The position numbers were made by a program, and so were the translations under genes. Of a DNA stretch of 8,687 nt, positions 1 to 6,792 are shown piece after piece. This DNA is from an uncultured bacterium (lineage in GTDB: Bacteria > Patescibacteriota > Minisyncoccia > Phycocordibacterales > GWA1-40-21): positions 1-8,687 of the forward strand of contig CAIPUJ010000068.1 in the NCBI GenBank assembly GCA_903868205.1, read 5' to 3'. The notes beneath the pieces were generated by a model, which did not search any database, was not told where the DNA came from, and worked only from the letters and a program-made list of their open reading frames with translations. Every line of letters begins with the position of its first letter. Positions within the stretch are counted from its first letter, which is position 1.

Positions 1-2
1 AA

Positions 3-1061
3 ACTTTGAAAAAGAATATGCTTCTTGTTCCTACGTATTATGAACTTAGCCCATTCGGAAAAGGTGGAATAGAAAAACCTTTTATAGACAAAATAATCAT
101 GAGATTTTATAGAGATGAAGAATCTGTTGTGAGTGCTTATAACAAAGGTGAAGTTGAAGCCATCAATTCAATTTCTCCAGACAAAATGCCTGATATCAAA
201 AAACAAAATACTTCATCCATAAAAACAACTCCTCTGCCAAGAGTCTTCGCGGTGTTTTTCAATCAAAACCAAAGCGAAATCCTTTCATACAAAGAAGTAA
301 GAGCCGCATTAAACCTAGCCGTAGATAGAGAAAAGATAGTAAAAGAAGTTTTAAGCGGATATGGCAAATCATTAAATAGCCCTATACCAAATGGTCTTCT
401 TGGAGACGATGAAAGTGTCTCAGTGATATTTGATCTAGACAAAGCATCGAGTACTTTAGCGAAAGCAGGGTGGATAAAAAATGCATCAACAACTATTTGG
501 GAAAAGAAGAAAGACAAAAAAACAACAATTCAACTCGCTGTATCAATATCTACACTAAATGCTCCGGACCTTACTAAGACTGCAGAAATTATAAAACAAG
601 ATTGGGAGAAACTCGGAGTTAAGGTAGAGATAAAACAATTTGAACTCGGAGACCTACAACAAAATATTATAAGACCAAGAAAATTTGATGCACTACTTTA
701 CGGTGAAGTCATCGGAAGAGATATGGACTTCTATGCTTTCTGGCACTCATCACAAAGAAATGATCCTGGACTAAATGTAGCTATGTATACAAATAGTACA
801 GTAGACAAACTCTTAGACGACGCTAGAAAAACATTAGACACAGCTTCAAGAATAGAAAAATATAAAAAGTTTGAAGCTGAAGTTATAAAAGATATGCCAG
901 CAGTATTTCTTTATACACCAGACTTTATTTACATAACACCAAATAAAATAAAAAATAACGATCTCGGAATAATAACCCTTCCTTTCGAAAGATTTATGAA
1001 TATAAATAATTGGTATATAGAAACCAATAAACTCTGGAAGGTTTTTCAAAAAAATAATTAA
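3..1061 (+). CDS. ABC transporter solute-binding protein, family 5 (oligopeptide/dipeptide type), 5' end outside window
   Basis: This is the C-terminal ~352 residues of an extracytoplasmic solute-binding protein that would deliver peptides, or another small ligand, to an ABC importer. The reading frame is open to the left edge, so the start lies outside the window and the early TTG/ATG codons are internal. Visible family features are the lobe segment with a 'YNKGEVEA' (typical SGEID-like) motif, 'FFNQN' followed by 'VRAALNLAVDREKIVKEVLSGYG', which is the usual hallmark of SBP_bac_5 proteins, then 'AKAGW' and a C-terminal lobe ending near 'NINNWYIETNKLW'. Family members are usually 500-600 residues, so about 150-250 are missing. 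The missing part should hold the signal peptide or lipobox. The gene is followed by RNase J after 27 bases on the same strand, possibly co-transcribed. No permease or ATPase gene is in view, so the substrate cannot be told. Confidence 0.88.
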   Translation, partial: TLKKNMLLVPTYYELSPFGKGGIEKPFIDKIIMRFYRDEESVVSAYNKGEVEAINSISPDKMPDIKKQNTSSIKTTPLPRVFAVFFNQNQSEILSYKEVRAALNLAVDREKIVKEVLSGYGKSLNSPIPNGLLGDDESVSVIFDLDKASSTLAKAGWIKNASTTIWEKKKDKKTTIQLAVSISTLNAPDLTKTAEIIKQDWEKLGVKVEIKQFELGDLQQNIIRPRKFDALLYGEVIGRDMDFYAFWHSSQRNDPGLNVAMYTNSTVDKLLDDARKTLDTASRIEKYKKFEAEVIKDMPAVFLYTPDFIYITPNKIKNNDLGIITLPFERFMNINNWYIETNKLWKVFQKNN

Positions 1062-1088
1062 AAATTTATTAACAACTAATTTATCAAT

Positions 1089-3104
1089 ATGGACAAAGAA
1101 CAAAACAACAACTATAGAAAACCAACACACCAAGGACACACAACGCATCATCACAACAACCCAAATCCACAAACAAGGAGAGCTTATTCCCCTACTAACG
1201 CAACACCTATAAACAAAAACCCTAGAGTTTTTACTGCTGAGGCTGCAACAAGTAATGGAGATTGGAATAAAACAAACCAACAAAGTGGAAAGAAGCTTGT
1301 GTTTGTAAGAAAACAGTCTGGAGGAAGCAACTATTCAAATAGAAATTCTAGGTCGGCACCCAAAAAAGGAGCTCACGTAAGAAGGGTAACCTCAGAAGCT
1401 AGTAGGAAAAACGAACACATAATCCCAGAACTTAAAGATGGAGATGTTAGAATAATTCCATTAGGAGGAGTTGAGGAAGTTGGGAAAAATATGACCGCTG
1501 TAGAATATAAAGATGAAATCATAGTTATCGATGCGGGTATACAATTTAAAACAGAAGAAACTCCAGGTATAGATTACATGCTACCAAACACAAAATATCT
1601 TGAGGCAAGAAAGGGTAAAATCAAAGCCTTGGTGATAACACACGGCCACCTAGACCACATTGGTGGTATCCCTTACGTTATAGAAGCTCTTGGTAATCCA
1701 CCGATATACACGAGAGAATTCGGGGCATTACTTATAAAAAAGAGAATGGAAGAATTCCCTCATGTTCCAGAATTAAATATTAAAATTGTAGACAAAAATA
1801 CTGATTTTATTGCCATTACTCCAAATCTTAAAGTGAAGTTTTTTGGAACCACTCACTCTATTCCAGACTCTACAGGTATTATTATAGAAACTCCATACGG
1901 TGATATTGTAAACACTGGAGATATTAGAGTAGACAACGAAAATGGAGTTGTAAATGAAAAAGAATTTGAACAATACAAATTTTTCAAAAAAAGAAAGGTT
2001 CTTATGCTTACTATGGATTCTACTGGTATAGAGAAGCCAGGATGGACCATCTCAGAAGATTTAGTTATAAAGACAATTGATAATATTGTAAAAAATGCAC
2101 CTGGTAGAATAATTATCGCAACTTTTGCATCTCAGGTAGAGCGTGTTATCAGCTTCATAAATATGGCTGCTAAATATGGAAGAAAAATAGTAATAGAAGG
2201 CAGAAGCATGAAAAATAATGTTGAGGTGTTAAAATTCCTTAAATTAGCTGACACTAAACATATTATAAATGTTGAAGATATACTCGACTACCCAGCGCAC
2301 AAAGTCATGGTACTCGCTACAGGTGCTCAGGGAGAAGAATTTGCAGCTCTTATGAGAATGGCAAACAATAGTCATAAATACATCAAACTAAACAAAACAG
2401 ACACTGTGGTTCTTTCTTCTTCTGTTATTCCTGGAAACGAAAGAGCTGTTACTGCCCTTAAGGATAACCTTTTCAGACATGATTCAAAAATAATCACTTA
2501 CTTCGATACAGATGTTCATGCAGGAGGACACGGCAAGAGAGGTGAACTTGAATGGCTACACAGACAAATCCCTTACAAATTCTTTATGCCAGTTCACGGA
2601 CATCACTTTATGCTTAAAATGCATGCAGAACTTTCCGCTTCAATCGGTACACCTAGAGAAAACATTGTGGTACCAGAAAATGGAAGTATTATAGAAATAA
2701 CAAACGAGGGAACAAAAATAAAAGTACTAAAAGAAAAAGCTCCATCTGGAATTGTTATGGTAGATGGATTCTCAATTGGAGATGTACAGGAAGTTGTTAT
2801 TCGTGATAGACAAATGCTAGCGCAAGACGGAATGTTCGTCATTATCGCAAGCATAGATGTTTCTACAGGAAAACTCAGAAAATCCCCAGATATTATTTCT
2901 AGAGGATTCGTATATCTTAGAGAATCCCAAGATCTTCTAAAACAAACAAGATTTATAATTAAGAAAACCATAGAAGAAACAGCTGTTGGTAATCCAATAA
3001 ACTTTGATTTCTTAAAAGAACAAATTACAGACAACATCAGCAGATATTTATTTCAACAAACAGCAAAAAAACCTATGGTTATACCAGTGGTGATTGGAGT
3101 TTAA
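1089..3104 (+). CDS. rnj: Ribonuclease J with a long basic N-terminal extension
   Basis: RNase J is a metallo-beta-lactamase/beta-CASP ribonuclease with 5'-3' exonuclease and endonuclease activity in mRNA decay and rRNA maturation. Of 671 residues, the catalytic protein begins near residue 117 ('DGDVRIIPLGGVEEVGKN'). Metal-site motifs are intact: HGHLDH at 185-190, TTHSIPDS with H256, TGDIR with D278, and DSTGIEKPG at 310. The beta-CASP region has TGAQGEE (411-417) and SSSVIPGNE, then DVHAGGHG (475-482) and PVHGHH (501-506). A C-terminal domain follows to the end. The first ~115 residues are low complexity, rich in N, Q, H, T, K and R, and look disordered. This makes the protein longer than the usual ~555 residues. 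The ATG is the first in frame after the preceding gene; no Shine-Dalgarno site is visible upstream. The stop is a tandem TAA-TAG just before a strong terminator. Confidence 0.96.
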   Translation: MDKEQNNNYRKPTHQGHTTHHHNNPNPQTRRAYSPTNATPINKNPRVFTAEAATSNGDWNKTNQQSGKKLVFVRKQSGGSNYSNRNSRSAPKKGAHVRRVTSEASRKNEHIIPELKDGDVRIIPLGGVEEVGKNMTAVEYKDEIIVIDAGIQFKTEETPGIDYMLPNTKYLEARKGKIKALVITHGHLDHIGGIPYVIEALGNPPIYTREFGALLIKKRMEEFPHVPELNIKIVDKNTDFIAITPNLKVKFFGTTHSIPDSTGIIIETPYGDIVNTGDIRVDNENGVVNEKEFEQYKFFKKRKVLMLTMDSTGIEKPGWTISEDLVIKTIDNIVKNAPGRIIIATFASQVERVISFINMAAKYGRKIVIEGRSMKNNVEVLKFLKLADTKHIINVEDILDYPAHKVMVLATGAQGEEFAALMRMANNSHKYIKLNKTDTVVLSSSVIPGNERAVTALKDNLFRHDSKIITYFDTDVHAGGHGKRGELEWLHRQIPYKFFMPVHGHHFMLKMHAELSASIGTPRENIVVPENGSIIEITNEGTKIKVLKEKAPSGIVMVDGFSIGDVQEVVIRDRQMLAQDGMFVIIASIDVSTGKLRKSPDIISRGFVYLRESQDLLKQTRFIIKKTIEETAVGNPINFDFLKEQITDNISRYLFQQTAKKPMVIPVVIGV

Positions 3105-3109
3105 TAGAC

Positions 3110-3144
3110 AAAAAAAGGCGGTCGCATTAGCGACCGCCTTTTTT
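3110..3144. terminator. Bidirectional intrinsic terminator between convergent genes
   Basis: A 9-bp perfect GC-rich stem, GGCGGTCGC (3117-3125) and GCGACCGCC (3130-3138), closes on an ATTA tetraloop. It is preceded by seven A (3110-3116) and followed by six T (3139-3144). It therefore works as a terminator with a U-tract in both directions. It ends the RNase J transcript on + and the MFS transporter transcript on -, whose stop codon is at 3151-3153. Confidence 0.95.
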
Positions 3145-3150
3145 AATCCC

Positions 3151-4401
3151 CTATTTAGTATCTTTTATAGCCAAGCTATATTTAACCCCCAAGAGCATTA
3201 ATAAACCTAGAATAATCCAAATATATTTCATTCCAAACCCAACACCCCCCTTATCAAAACAAGACAAAAATACAGTTGTAGCAAAAGTAGCACAAACAAA
3301 GGCAACTGAAGTTGTCATCTTAAAAATATTTATCAAGTTACTATCACCCGCCGTTATCTCTTTATAAAAATATGTTTCCGCCATAATTTCAACAATTGCG
3401 GCACCAACCCTTGTCATAAACAACATAAGTCCCCAAACTAAGAAATTTGTAGATGTAATAAATGATAAAGACATTGTAGTAATAGCCATTACTACGAATC
3501 CAGTAATTAAGAACTCTTTCTCCCCAAGTATCTTATCTGCAATCCAACCTATTGGTATTTGTATAAAAACAAAAGGTAAAAGCATTATTGTAAAAGCTAT
3601 ACCTATCTCCTTAAAACTAAAACCTAAATGTTGATTTAGATATATCGGCATATAAATAATCATGAGAGCATAAAATATCTGTAAAAGAAAATTGGTTATC
3701 ATAATAGAAGAAATATTTTTGTTTTTAACAATTCCTTTCATAGTATCTTTAAAATTAAAATGTCTATATTTAGAATCCTTAGTATTTCTAAGTATTAAAA
3801 CTGAAGCTAAAACAACTCCAGACATTATGAGAGCAGAAACAAAAAACACTTTTTGGAAATCACCTTCCCCAGCGATTCTAGCTGCAGCAAAAGGAGCAAA
3901 AAGCCATGCAATATTTGTAGCCGTTAGATAAAAGCTCCTAATCCTACCAGTCTCAACATCTCTCGAATAATATTCAACAAAATAATCTAAGCAAAAACCT
4001 ATAATACTAGCACTAATAGCATTTATTATAAAAAATAATATTAAATAATGAGGGTTATTTAAGATAGATAGACCTATTAGTGCAAAAATGTTTATAAAAA
4101 CAAGACTTAAAATTGTATAATAATTACCAATTTTTTGTATTATCTTTGGAACAATTATAAAGGCTAATATTGTAAGGAATGAACTCACCATGTATATGAG
4201 ACCAACCAATTTCTCTGGGGTAACTTCTTTAATAAAAAAAGACAATAATTTATAGATAAAACCAAAATTTTCTTGTATTAGAATCCCGTCAACAAAACTA
4301 GAGTTTATATATGATGGCAAAGCTATGCGCAATGCAAACATAAAACCAACAATATAAAGTACAAATAAAGCAGACCTTCTAAAGCTTAGTGGGTGTATCA
4401 T
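3151..4401 (-). CDS. Major facilitator superfamily (MFS) transporter
   Basis: This is a polytopic inner-membrane secondary transporter of 416 residues, the usual size for 12 transmembrane segments. Hydrophobic segments run through both halves and are separated by a central charged loop near residues 206-228 (KDSKYRH...KNKN). The second half has the MFS motif-A-like loop 'GWIADKILGEKE' (285-296). The equivalent loop in the first half ('VPKIIQKIGNYY', 84-95) is degenerate. A late membrane segment (331-345) carries two glutamates (E338, E342) that could take part in proton coupling or substrate binding. The substrate cannot be inferred. The start codon is 6 bases after the methyltransferase stop, so it is the last gene of a Gmad2-methyltransferase-MFS operon, ending at the bidirectional terminator. 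No Shine-Dalgarno site is visible, so translation may be coupled to the gene before. Confidence 0.88.
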   Translation of the reverse strand: MIHPLSFRRSALFVLYIVGFMFALRIALPSYINSSFVDGILIQENFGFIYKLLSFFIKEVTPEKLVGLIYMVSSFLTILAFIIVPKIIQKIGNYYTILSLVFINIFALIGLSILNNPHYLILFFIINAISASIIGFCLDYFVEYYSRDVETGRIRSFYLTATNIAWLFAPFAAARIAGEGDFQKVFFVSALIMSGVVLASVLILRNTKDSKYRHFNFKDTMKGIVKNKNISSIMITNFLLQIFYALMIIYMPIYLNQHLGFSFKEIGIAFTIMLLPFVFIQIPIGWIADKILGEKEFLITGFVVMAITTMSLSFITSTNFLVWGLMLFMTRVGAAIVEIMAETYFYKEITAGDSNLINIFKMTTSVAFVCATFATTVFLSCFDKGGVGFGMKYIWIILGLLMLLGVKYSLAIKDTK

Positions 4402-4407
4402 AAATTA

Positions 4408-5172
4408 TTACATTTTAATTACTTCTAAAAACATAAATATCGGTATTTCAATTCTTGCCTTATCTTCAATCTTTTGTTTTGGACCCTTTTCACTCTTTTT
4501 ATCTGAAACCCATTCCTCCATTTTTGAAACTAAAAAATTATTTTTATAAAAAACCTTAAAGTATGTCTGTAGTGGTCTATGGAAAGAAACCGTATATTTT
4601 TTATTTTTAATATCTTTTTCTCCAGGATTCATATCGATCTTTACCATTAATTCAGAAAGATATTGTTCTACTTTTCTAAACTGCACAGCCTTTTTATCAT
4701 CATATCCCCAATCGCTTTTCTGAGGAACTCTAAAAGCTGGGTGATTTAAAACTAGATATAATTTCCCTCCTTTCTTTAAAACTCTACCGGCTTCTTTTAT
4801 TGTACCCTCTAAATCACTAATGTTTTGTAGAGCCAGTACAATACATGCTTTATCAAATACACCGTTTTTAGCAAAAGATAAATTATTTGATTCTGATACA
4901 AAATAATTTATATCCCCTTTAGATTTTTCTGTAGCTATTTTGATAAGTTCAGGAGATATATCGGTACCAGAAACATTCGCGCCAAGTTTTTTGAACTCCC
5001 TAGTGAAAAAACCTTGACCACAAGCGATATCTAAAACAGATTCTCCTTCTTTAAATTCCATGAGTCTTGTAATGTTTGGTAAGATGAGACGGGATTGGTA
5101 AGAGCCTTCTGTATTTTCTACGACGGCATCATACCAGTCAGAAACTCCTCCCCAAGATGTATCTTTTTTCAT
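4408..5172 (-). CDS. Class I SAM-dependent methyltransferase
   Basis: A cytoplasmic 254-residue protein with a Rossmann-type methyltransferase fold. Motif I is 'VLDIACGQG' (46-54), the SAM-binding glycine loop. D71 in 'GTDIS' is the acidic residue expected to bind the ribose hydroxyls. Motif III/IV follows at 'FDKACIVLALQNISD' (106-120), and 'RVLKKGGKLYLVLNHPAFR' (130-148) is the usual post-motif strand. The region after residue 150 holds 'QKSDWGYDDKK' and 'SFHRPLQTYF', probably a lid giving substrate specificity. The acceptor is unknown; small-molecule methylation (UbiE/COQ5-like type) fits the fold better than DNA methylation, because there is no NPPY motif. The gene lies 5 bases after the Gmad2 stop and 6 bases before the MFS start. 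No Shine-Dalgarno site is seen. Confidence 0.9.
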   Translation of the reverse strand: MKKDTSWGGVSDWYDAVVENTEGSYQSRLILPNITRLMEFKEGESVLDIACGQGFFTREFKKLGANVSGTDISPELIKIATEKSKGDINYFVSESNNLSFAKNGVFDKACIVLALQNISDLEGTIKEAGRVLKKGGKLYLVLNHPAFRVPQKSDWGYDDKKAVQFRKVEQYLSELMVKIDMNPGEKDIKNKKYTVSFHRPLQTYFKVFYKNNFLVSKMEEWVSDKKSEKGPKQKIEDKARIEIPIFMFLEVIKM

Positions 5173-5177
5173 TTGTA

Positions 5178-5609
5178 TTATTTTAAAATTAACGGGATGG
5201 AAATACTTTCATCTTTTTCTTTTAAACCTGATGGATTATCTTTCTTTAGAATGAGTAAAACATGCTTCGTACTTGTTGGTTTTACAAATTCAAGTGTAGC
5301 AGAAAATGGAATAAAATTTTCTGTCATCCAATCTTCTGTAGACGTAGCCAAAGCTCTCGCCAAAACATTTCCATCTGTATCTATAAGCTGTACTGAAAAA
5401 GAACCCTCAAAAAACCACACTCCTTTGGCTTGTCCGGATATTTTAACAGGACTTTTTACCCCCTCATTTTCTTTTGGAAAATCTACTTTTACTGAAGATT
5501 CTTTTATGGAGGGTTGTACAGAAAGATCATTCCTCCCCCAATCAAAAGTAAGAGCTGTTAGTACAATAACAACGATTATAAGAATAACTATAAAAATAAA
5601 TTTCTTCAT
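5178..5609 (-). CDS. Membrane-anchored Gmad2 (Ig-like) domain protein
   Basis: A 143-residue exported protein. Residues 1-22 (MKKFIFIVIL followed by a hydrophobic run) form an uncleaved anchor or signal, with no lipobox cysteine. Residues ~41-143 match the Gmad2 immunoglobulin-like domain, first described in spore-germination proteins: 'VKSPVKISGQAKGVWFFEGS' (51-70), then 'DTDGNVLA', 'DWMTENFIPFSATL' (93-106) and 'LKKDNPSGL' (121-129). The domain is probably a binding or structural module on the outer face of the membrane; no enzymatic activity is expected. The ATG directly abuts the end of the upstream repeat element, whose terminal AT supplies the first two bases of the start codon. An AGGG three bases upstream is a weak, short-spaced ribosome site. 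It is the first gene of a three-gene operon driven by the element promoter. Confidence 0.87.
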   Translation of the reverse strand: MKKFIFIVILIIVVIVLTALTFDWGRNDLSVQPSIKESSVKVDFPKENEGVKSPVKISGQAKGVWFFEGSFSVQLIDTDGNVLARALATSTEDWMTENFIPFSATLEFVKPTSTKHVLLILKKDNPSGLKEKDESISIPLILK

Positions 5610-5750
5610 TTACCCTAGAAAGTTTTTGCCAATAAAAATTGTTTGTTTCGACTTCATAAACAGTAATATTATATCACGTTAATCATTATGCTAATCCAGC
5701 CAGTATAAATAAATTTTTAACAAACATTGGCAAAAACTTTAATGGGTGAA
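5609..5750 (-). repeat. Intergenic inverted-repeat element, copy 1 (promoter module)
   Basis: A 142-bp element between the thioredoxin stop and the Gmad2 start, homologous to 6647-6786. Its ends are 25-bp imperfect inverted repeats (5609-5633 and 5726-5750) sharing 21 of 25 positions, including an uninterrupted 15-bp ATTGGCAAAAACTTT. Each end is 24/25 identical to the same end of copy 2, while the mismatches between left and right ends (positions 3 and 8-10) are the same in both copies. The core has a conserved part (5634-5676, with TTCGACT and ATTATATCA) and a diverged part. No clear flanking direct repeat is visible for this copy. Identity was worked out by eye. Confidence 0.82.
5668..5676 (-). 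promoter_or_regulatory. Extended -10 promoter for the Gmad2-methyltransferase-MFS operon
   Basis: On the - strand this reads TGATATAAT: a perfect TATAAT hexamer (5673-5668) with the extended -10 TG one base upstream. No good -35 hexamer lies 16-18 bases upstream (GATTAG at spacing 17), which is tolerated by extended -10 promoters. The predicted start is near 5661, giving a ~52-base leader. The same nonamer sits at the same place in the second element copy. Confidence 0.7.
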
Positions 5751-5754
5751 TGAT

Positions 5755-6147
5755 CTATGGAAGTACACAACCAGTCGCATCTGAAAGTTCTTGCATTGTT
5801 GTATTTTTATCAAACCCTTCTACCTTCTTGGTGCTTGTACCAAAAAGCCATGTTGGGTAACCATCAATCCCCTTGTCTAAACAAAGTTTGGTATTATCAG
5901 GACATTCTACATATTTAATATGTTTGAAAGAAGCTCCAAATGTTTCCTTTTGTTCCTTACAGTGAGCACACCATTCTGCTCCGTACATCACAGCCCCTTT
6001 GTCTGTAAGACATTGTGCAAAAGTGTCATAATTTTTATCAGTATTTGTATTACCCTTACCAGCAAAAACAAAAATTAATACAAAAACAACTAAGAAAAAT
6101 CCGACTAAAATTAATATCTGTTTTAAGGTATCTTTCATATTATTCAT
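5755..6147 (-). CDS. Membrane-anchored thioredoxin-fold protein, VKOR-type
   Basis: A ~130-residue thiol-disulfide protein with one N-terminal membrane segment (~10-29) and an exported thioredoxin domain. Counting from ATG 6147, the redox motif is W59-C60-A-H-C63 in 'MYGAEWCAHCKEQKETFG', and the cis-proline is P98 in 'GYPTW'. Four further cysteines occur (C46, C82, C89, C127). The pattern 'FAQCLTDKGAVMYGAxWCxHCxxQK', 'YVEC', 'GYPTW' and a closing 'TGC' is that of the thioredoxin domain normally fused to or paired with bacterial VKOR, rather than of TlpA/ResA. Start choice is uncertain: GTG 6150, ATG 6147 (8-base overlap with the preceding gene) or ATG 6138 (one base after its stop). All imply translational coupling. 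It probably exchanges electrons with the CcdA-like protein encoded upstream. Confidence 0.88.
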   Translation of the reverse strand: MNNMKDTLKQILILVGFFLVVFVLIFVFAGKGNTNTDKNYDTFAQCLTDKGAVMYGAEWCAHCKEQKETFGASFKHIKYVECPDNTKLCLDKGIDGYPTWLFGTSTKKVEGFDKNTTMQELSDATGCVLP

Positions 6148-6643
6148 CACAACAATTAACCAACTTATCTACAATATCTTTTAGAGTCCATGGGTTGTCT
6201 GCATTTTTTGCCATATCTTTTACATCACAAACCTCCATTATCTTAAATCTTAACGCAAAGAAAATAGAGTACATTTCATAGGCACTATCATACGCCTCTT
6301 TTGCATCTACCTTGTTTCCACTAGATTGTAATTTGTTTCCAACCTCAATAAGCCTCATTGATGTGGCAAGCAAGTGTTTAGATATACACCAGCTTTCCCC
6401 TTCCGTCTGAGGAATCATTTTTTTCATAAGTCTTGTTCTTACTGCTCTTACCTCTGAAAGTAAATCAAAGTATTCTGGTTTCTTTACTTTTTCTGCAGTA
6501 AAAAATAAGTGTTCTTCTATACTAATAAGATTCATGAGGGCAATACTGAGATCTTCATCAGTAGTAAGATCCACACCATGATTATTTTTAGCTGCTTCAA
6601 CTTTTTTTAATATTTCCTCAAATTTTGCTTTTTCTTCATTCAT
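6140..6643 (-). CDS. Unrecognised helical protein in the thiol-redox cluster
   Basis: I do not recognise the family with certainty. The 167-residue product has no signal peptide or membrane segment and looks entirely alpha-helical, with charged amphipathic runs (MNEEKAKFEEILKKVE; DLSIALMNLISIEEHLFF; LLSEVRAVRTRLMKKM). Notable residues are H45, the 'ESWCISKHLLATSMRLIEVGNKL' core with C86 and H90, C139, and a C-terminal vicinal pair C164-C165 in 'LVNCCDE'. The cysteines and histidines, together with a position between CcdA and thioredoxin genes, suggest a cytoplasmic partner in thiol redox or metal handling, but this is inference only. Overlap with the thioredoxin gene indicates coupled translation. 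Its promoter lies in the repeat element just upstream; the AGGG at the element end is 7 bases from the ATG. Confidence 0.82.
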   Translation of the reverse strand: MNEEKAKFEEILKKVEAAKNNHGVDLTTDEDLSIALMNLISIEEHLFFTAEKVKKPEYFDLLSEVRAVRTRLMKKMIPQTEGESWCISKHLLATSMRLIEVGNKLQSSGNKVDAKEAYDSAYEMYSIFFALRFKIMEVCDVKDMAKNADNPWTLKDIVDKLVNCCDE

Positions 6644-6645
6644 AT
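6640..6645. repeat. Direct repeat flanking element copy 2 (downstream side)
   Basis: On the - strand ATATGA lies one base beyond the TTTACCC end of the element and contains the ATG start of the 167-residue gene. It is identical to 6787-6792 on the other side of the element, as expected for a target-site duplication. Being only 6 bp and AT-rich, it could also be chance. Confidence 0.5.
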
Positions 6646-6646
6646 A

Positions 6647-6786
6647 TTTACCCTAGAAAATTTTTGCCAATAAAATTGTTTAATTCGACTCTGTATTTAA
6701 CATTATATCATAACTACCGTAAGCCTTTGTTTTGGTTGTATATACACCATTTTTTAAAAACATTGGCAAAAACTTTAACGGGTGAA
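6647..6786 (-). repeat. Intergenic inverted-repeat element, copy 2 (promoter module)
   Basis: A 140-bp homologue of 5609-5750 in the same orientation, lying exactly between the ccdA stop codon and the next gene. Terminal inverted repeats are 6647-6671 and 6762-6786 (20 of 25 positions). Shared internal blocks with copy 1 are the TTGCCAATAAAA-TTGTTT stretch (one A shorter here), TTCGACT and ATTATATCA; the segment ~6711-6750 is unlike copy 1. A short CAAT/ATTG hairpin adjoining the left end is kept in both copies, with the single-base indel in its loop. It is flanked by ATATGA direct repeats. Confidence 0.82.
6702..6710 (-). promoter_or_regulatory. Extended -10 promoter for the helical protein-thioredoxin pair
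   Basis: It reads TGATATAAT on the - strand, identical to the promoter in copy 1. There is no convincing -35 (ACAAAG at spacing 17). The predicted start is near 6695, ~51 bases before the ATG at 6643. It would give these two genes transcription independent of ccdA. Confidence 0.68.
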
Positions 6787-6792
6787 TCATAT
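6787..6792. repeat. Direct repeat flanking element copy 2 (ccdA side)
   Basis: ATATGA on the - strand, made of the last sense codon (ATA) and the TGA stop of ccdA. It directly abuts the TTCACCC end of the element and matches 6640-6645. Joining the two repeats without the element yields an ATGA stop-start overlap. Confidence 0.5.

Noticed and set aside
6..20. TTG or ATG near the left edge as the start of the solute-binding protein
   Set aside because: The frame is open to the edge, and the protein would lack a signal peptide and the first third of the family fold. It is a truncated gene.
846..1283. Antisense ORF of 145 codons across the 3' end of the binding-protein gene and the start of RNase J
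   Set aside because: It spans two well-supported genes on the other strand and its cysteine/valine-rich translation has no recognisable motif. Likewise the - strand ORF at 2603-3037 and the + strand ORFs at 3692-3931, 5095-5682 and 7046-7312 are shadows.
5610..5657. A 15-codon ORF (MKSKQTIFIGKNFLG) in the leader of element copy 1, its stop directly abutting the Gmad2 ATG
   Set aside because: In copy 2 the corresponding frame has no start codon and is shifted by a one-base deletion. Only the last nine codons match, which the conservation of the DNA end explains. Probably not a gene.
5609..5754. Target-site duplication around element copy 1
   Set aside because: The flanks (ATCA on the thioredoxin side, GAAGAA on the Gmad2 side) do not match, so no duplication can be claimed for this copy.
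5728..5754. Intrinsic terminator after the thioredoxin gene
   Set aside because: No local GC-rich stem followed by T is present. The only pairing available is between the two distant ends of the repeat element.
6637..6645. Repeat extending past the element end, because ATGAAGAAA follows both copies
   Set aside because: In copy 2 it is separated by an extra 8 bases and is out of frame with the gene. Such a Met-Lys-Lys-type start is common, so chance is the simpler view.
6787..6789. TGA recoded as glycine (as in some Patescibacteria)
   Set aside because: Read-through of the ccdA TGA would add only four codons, and no recognised gene has an internal TGA, so the standard code suffices.
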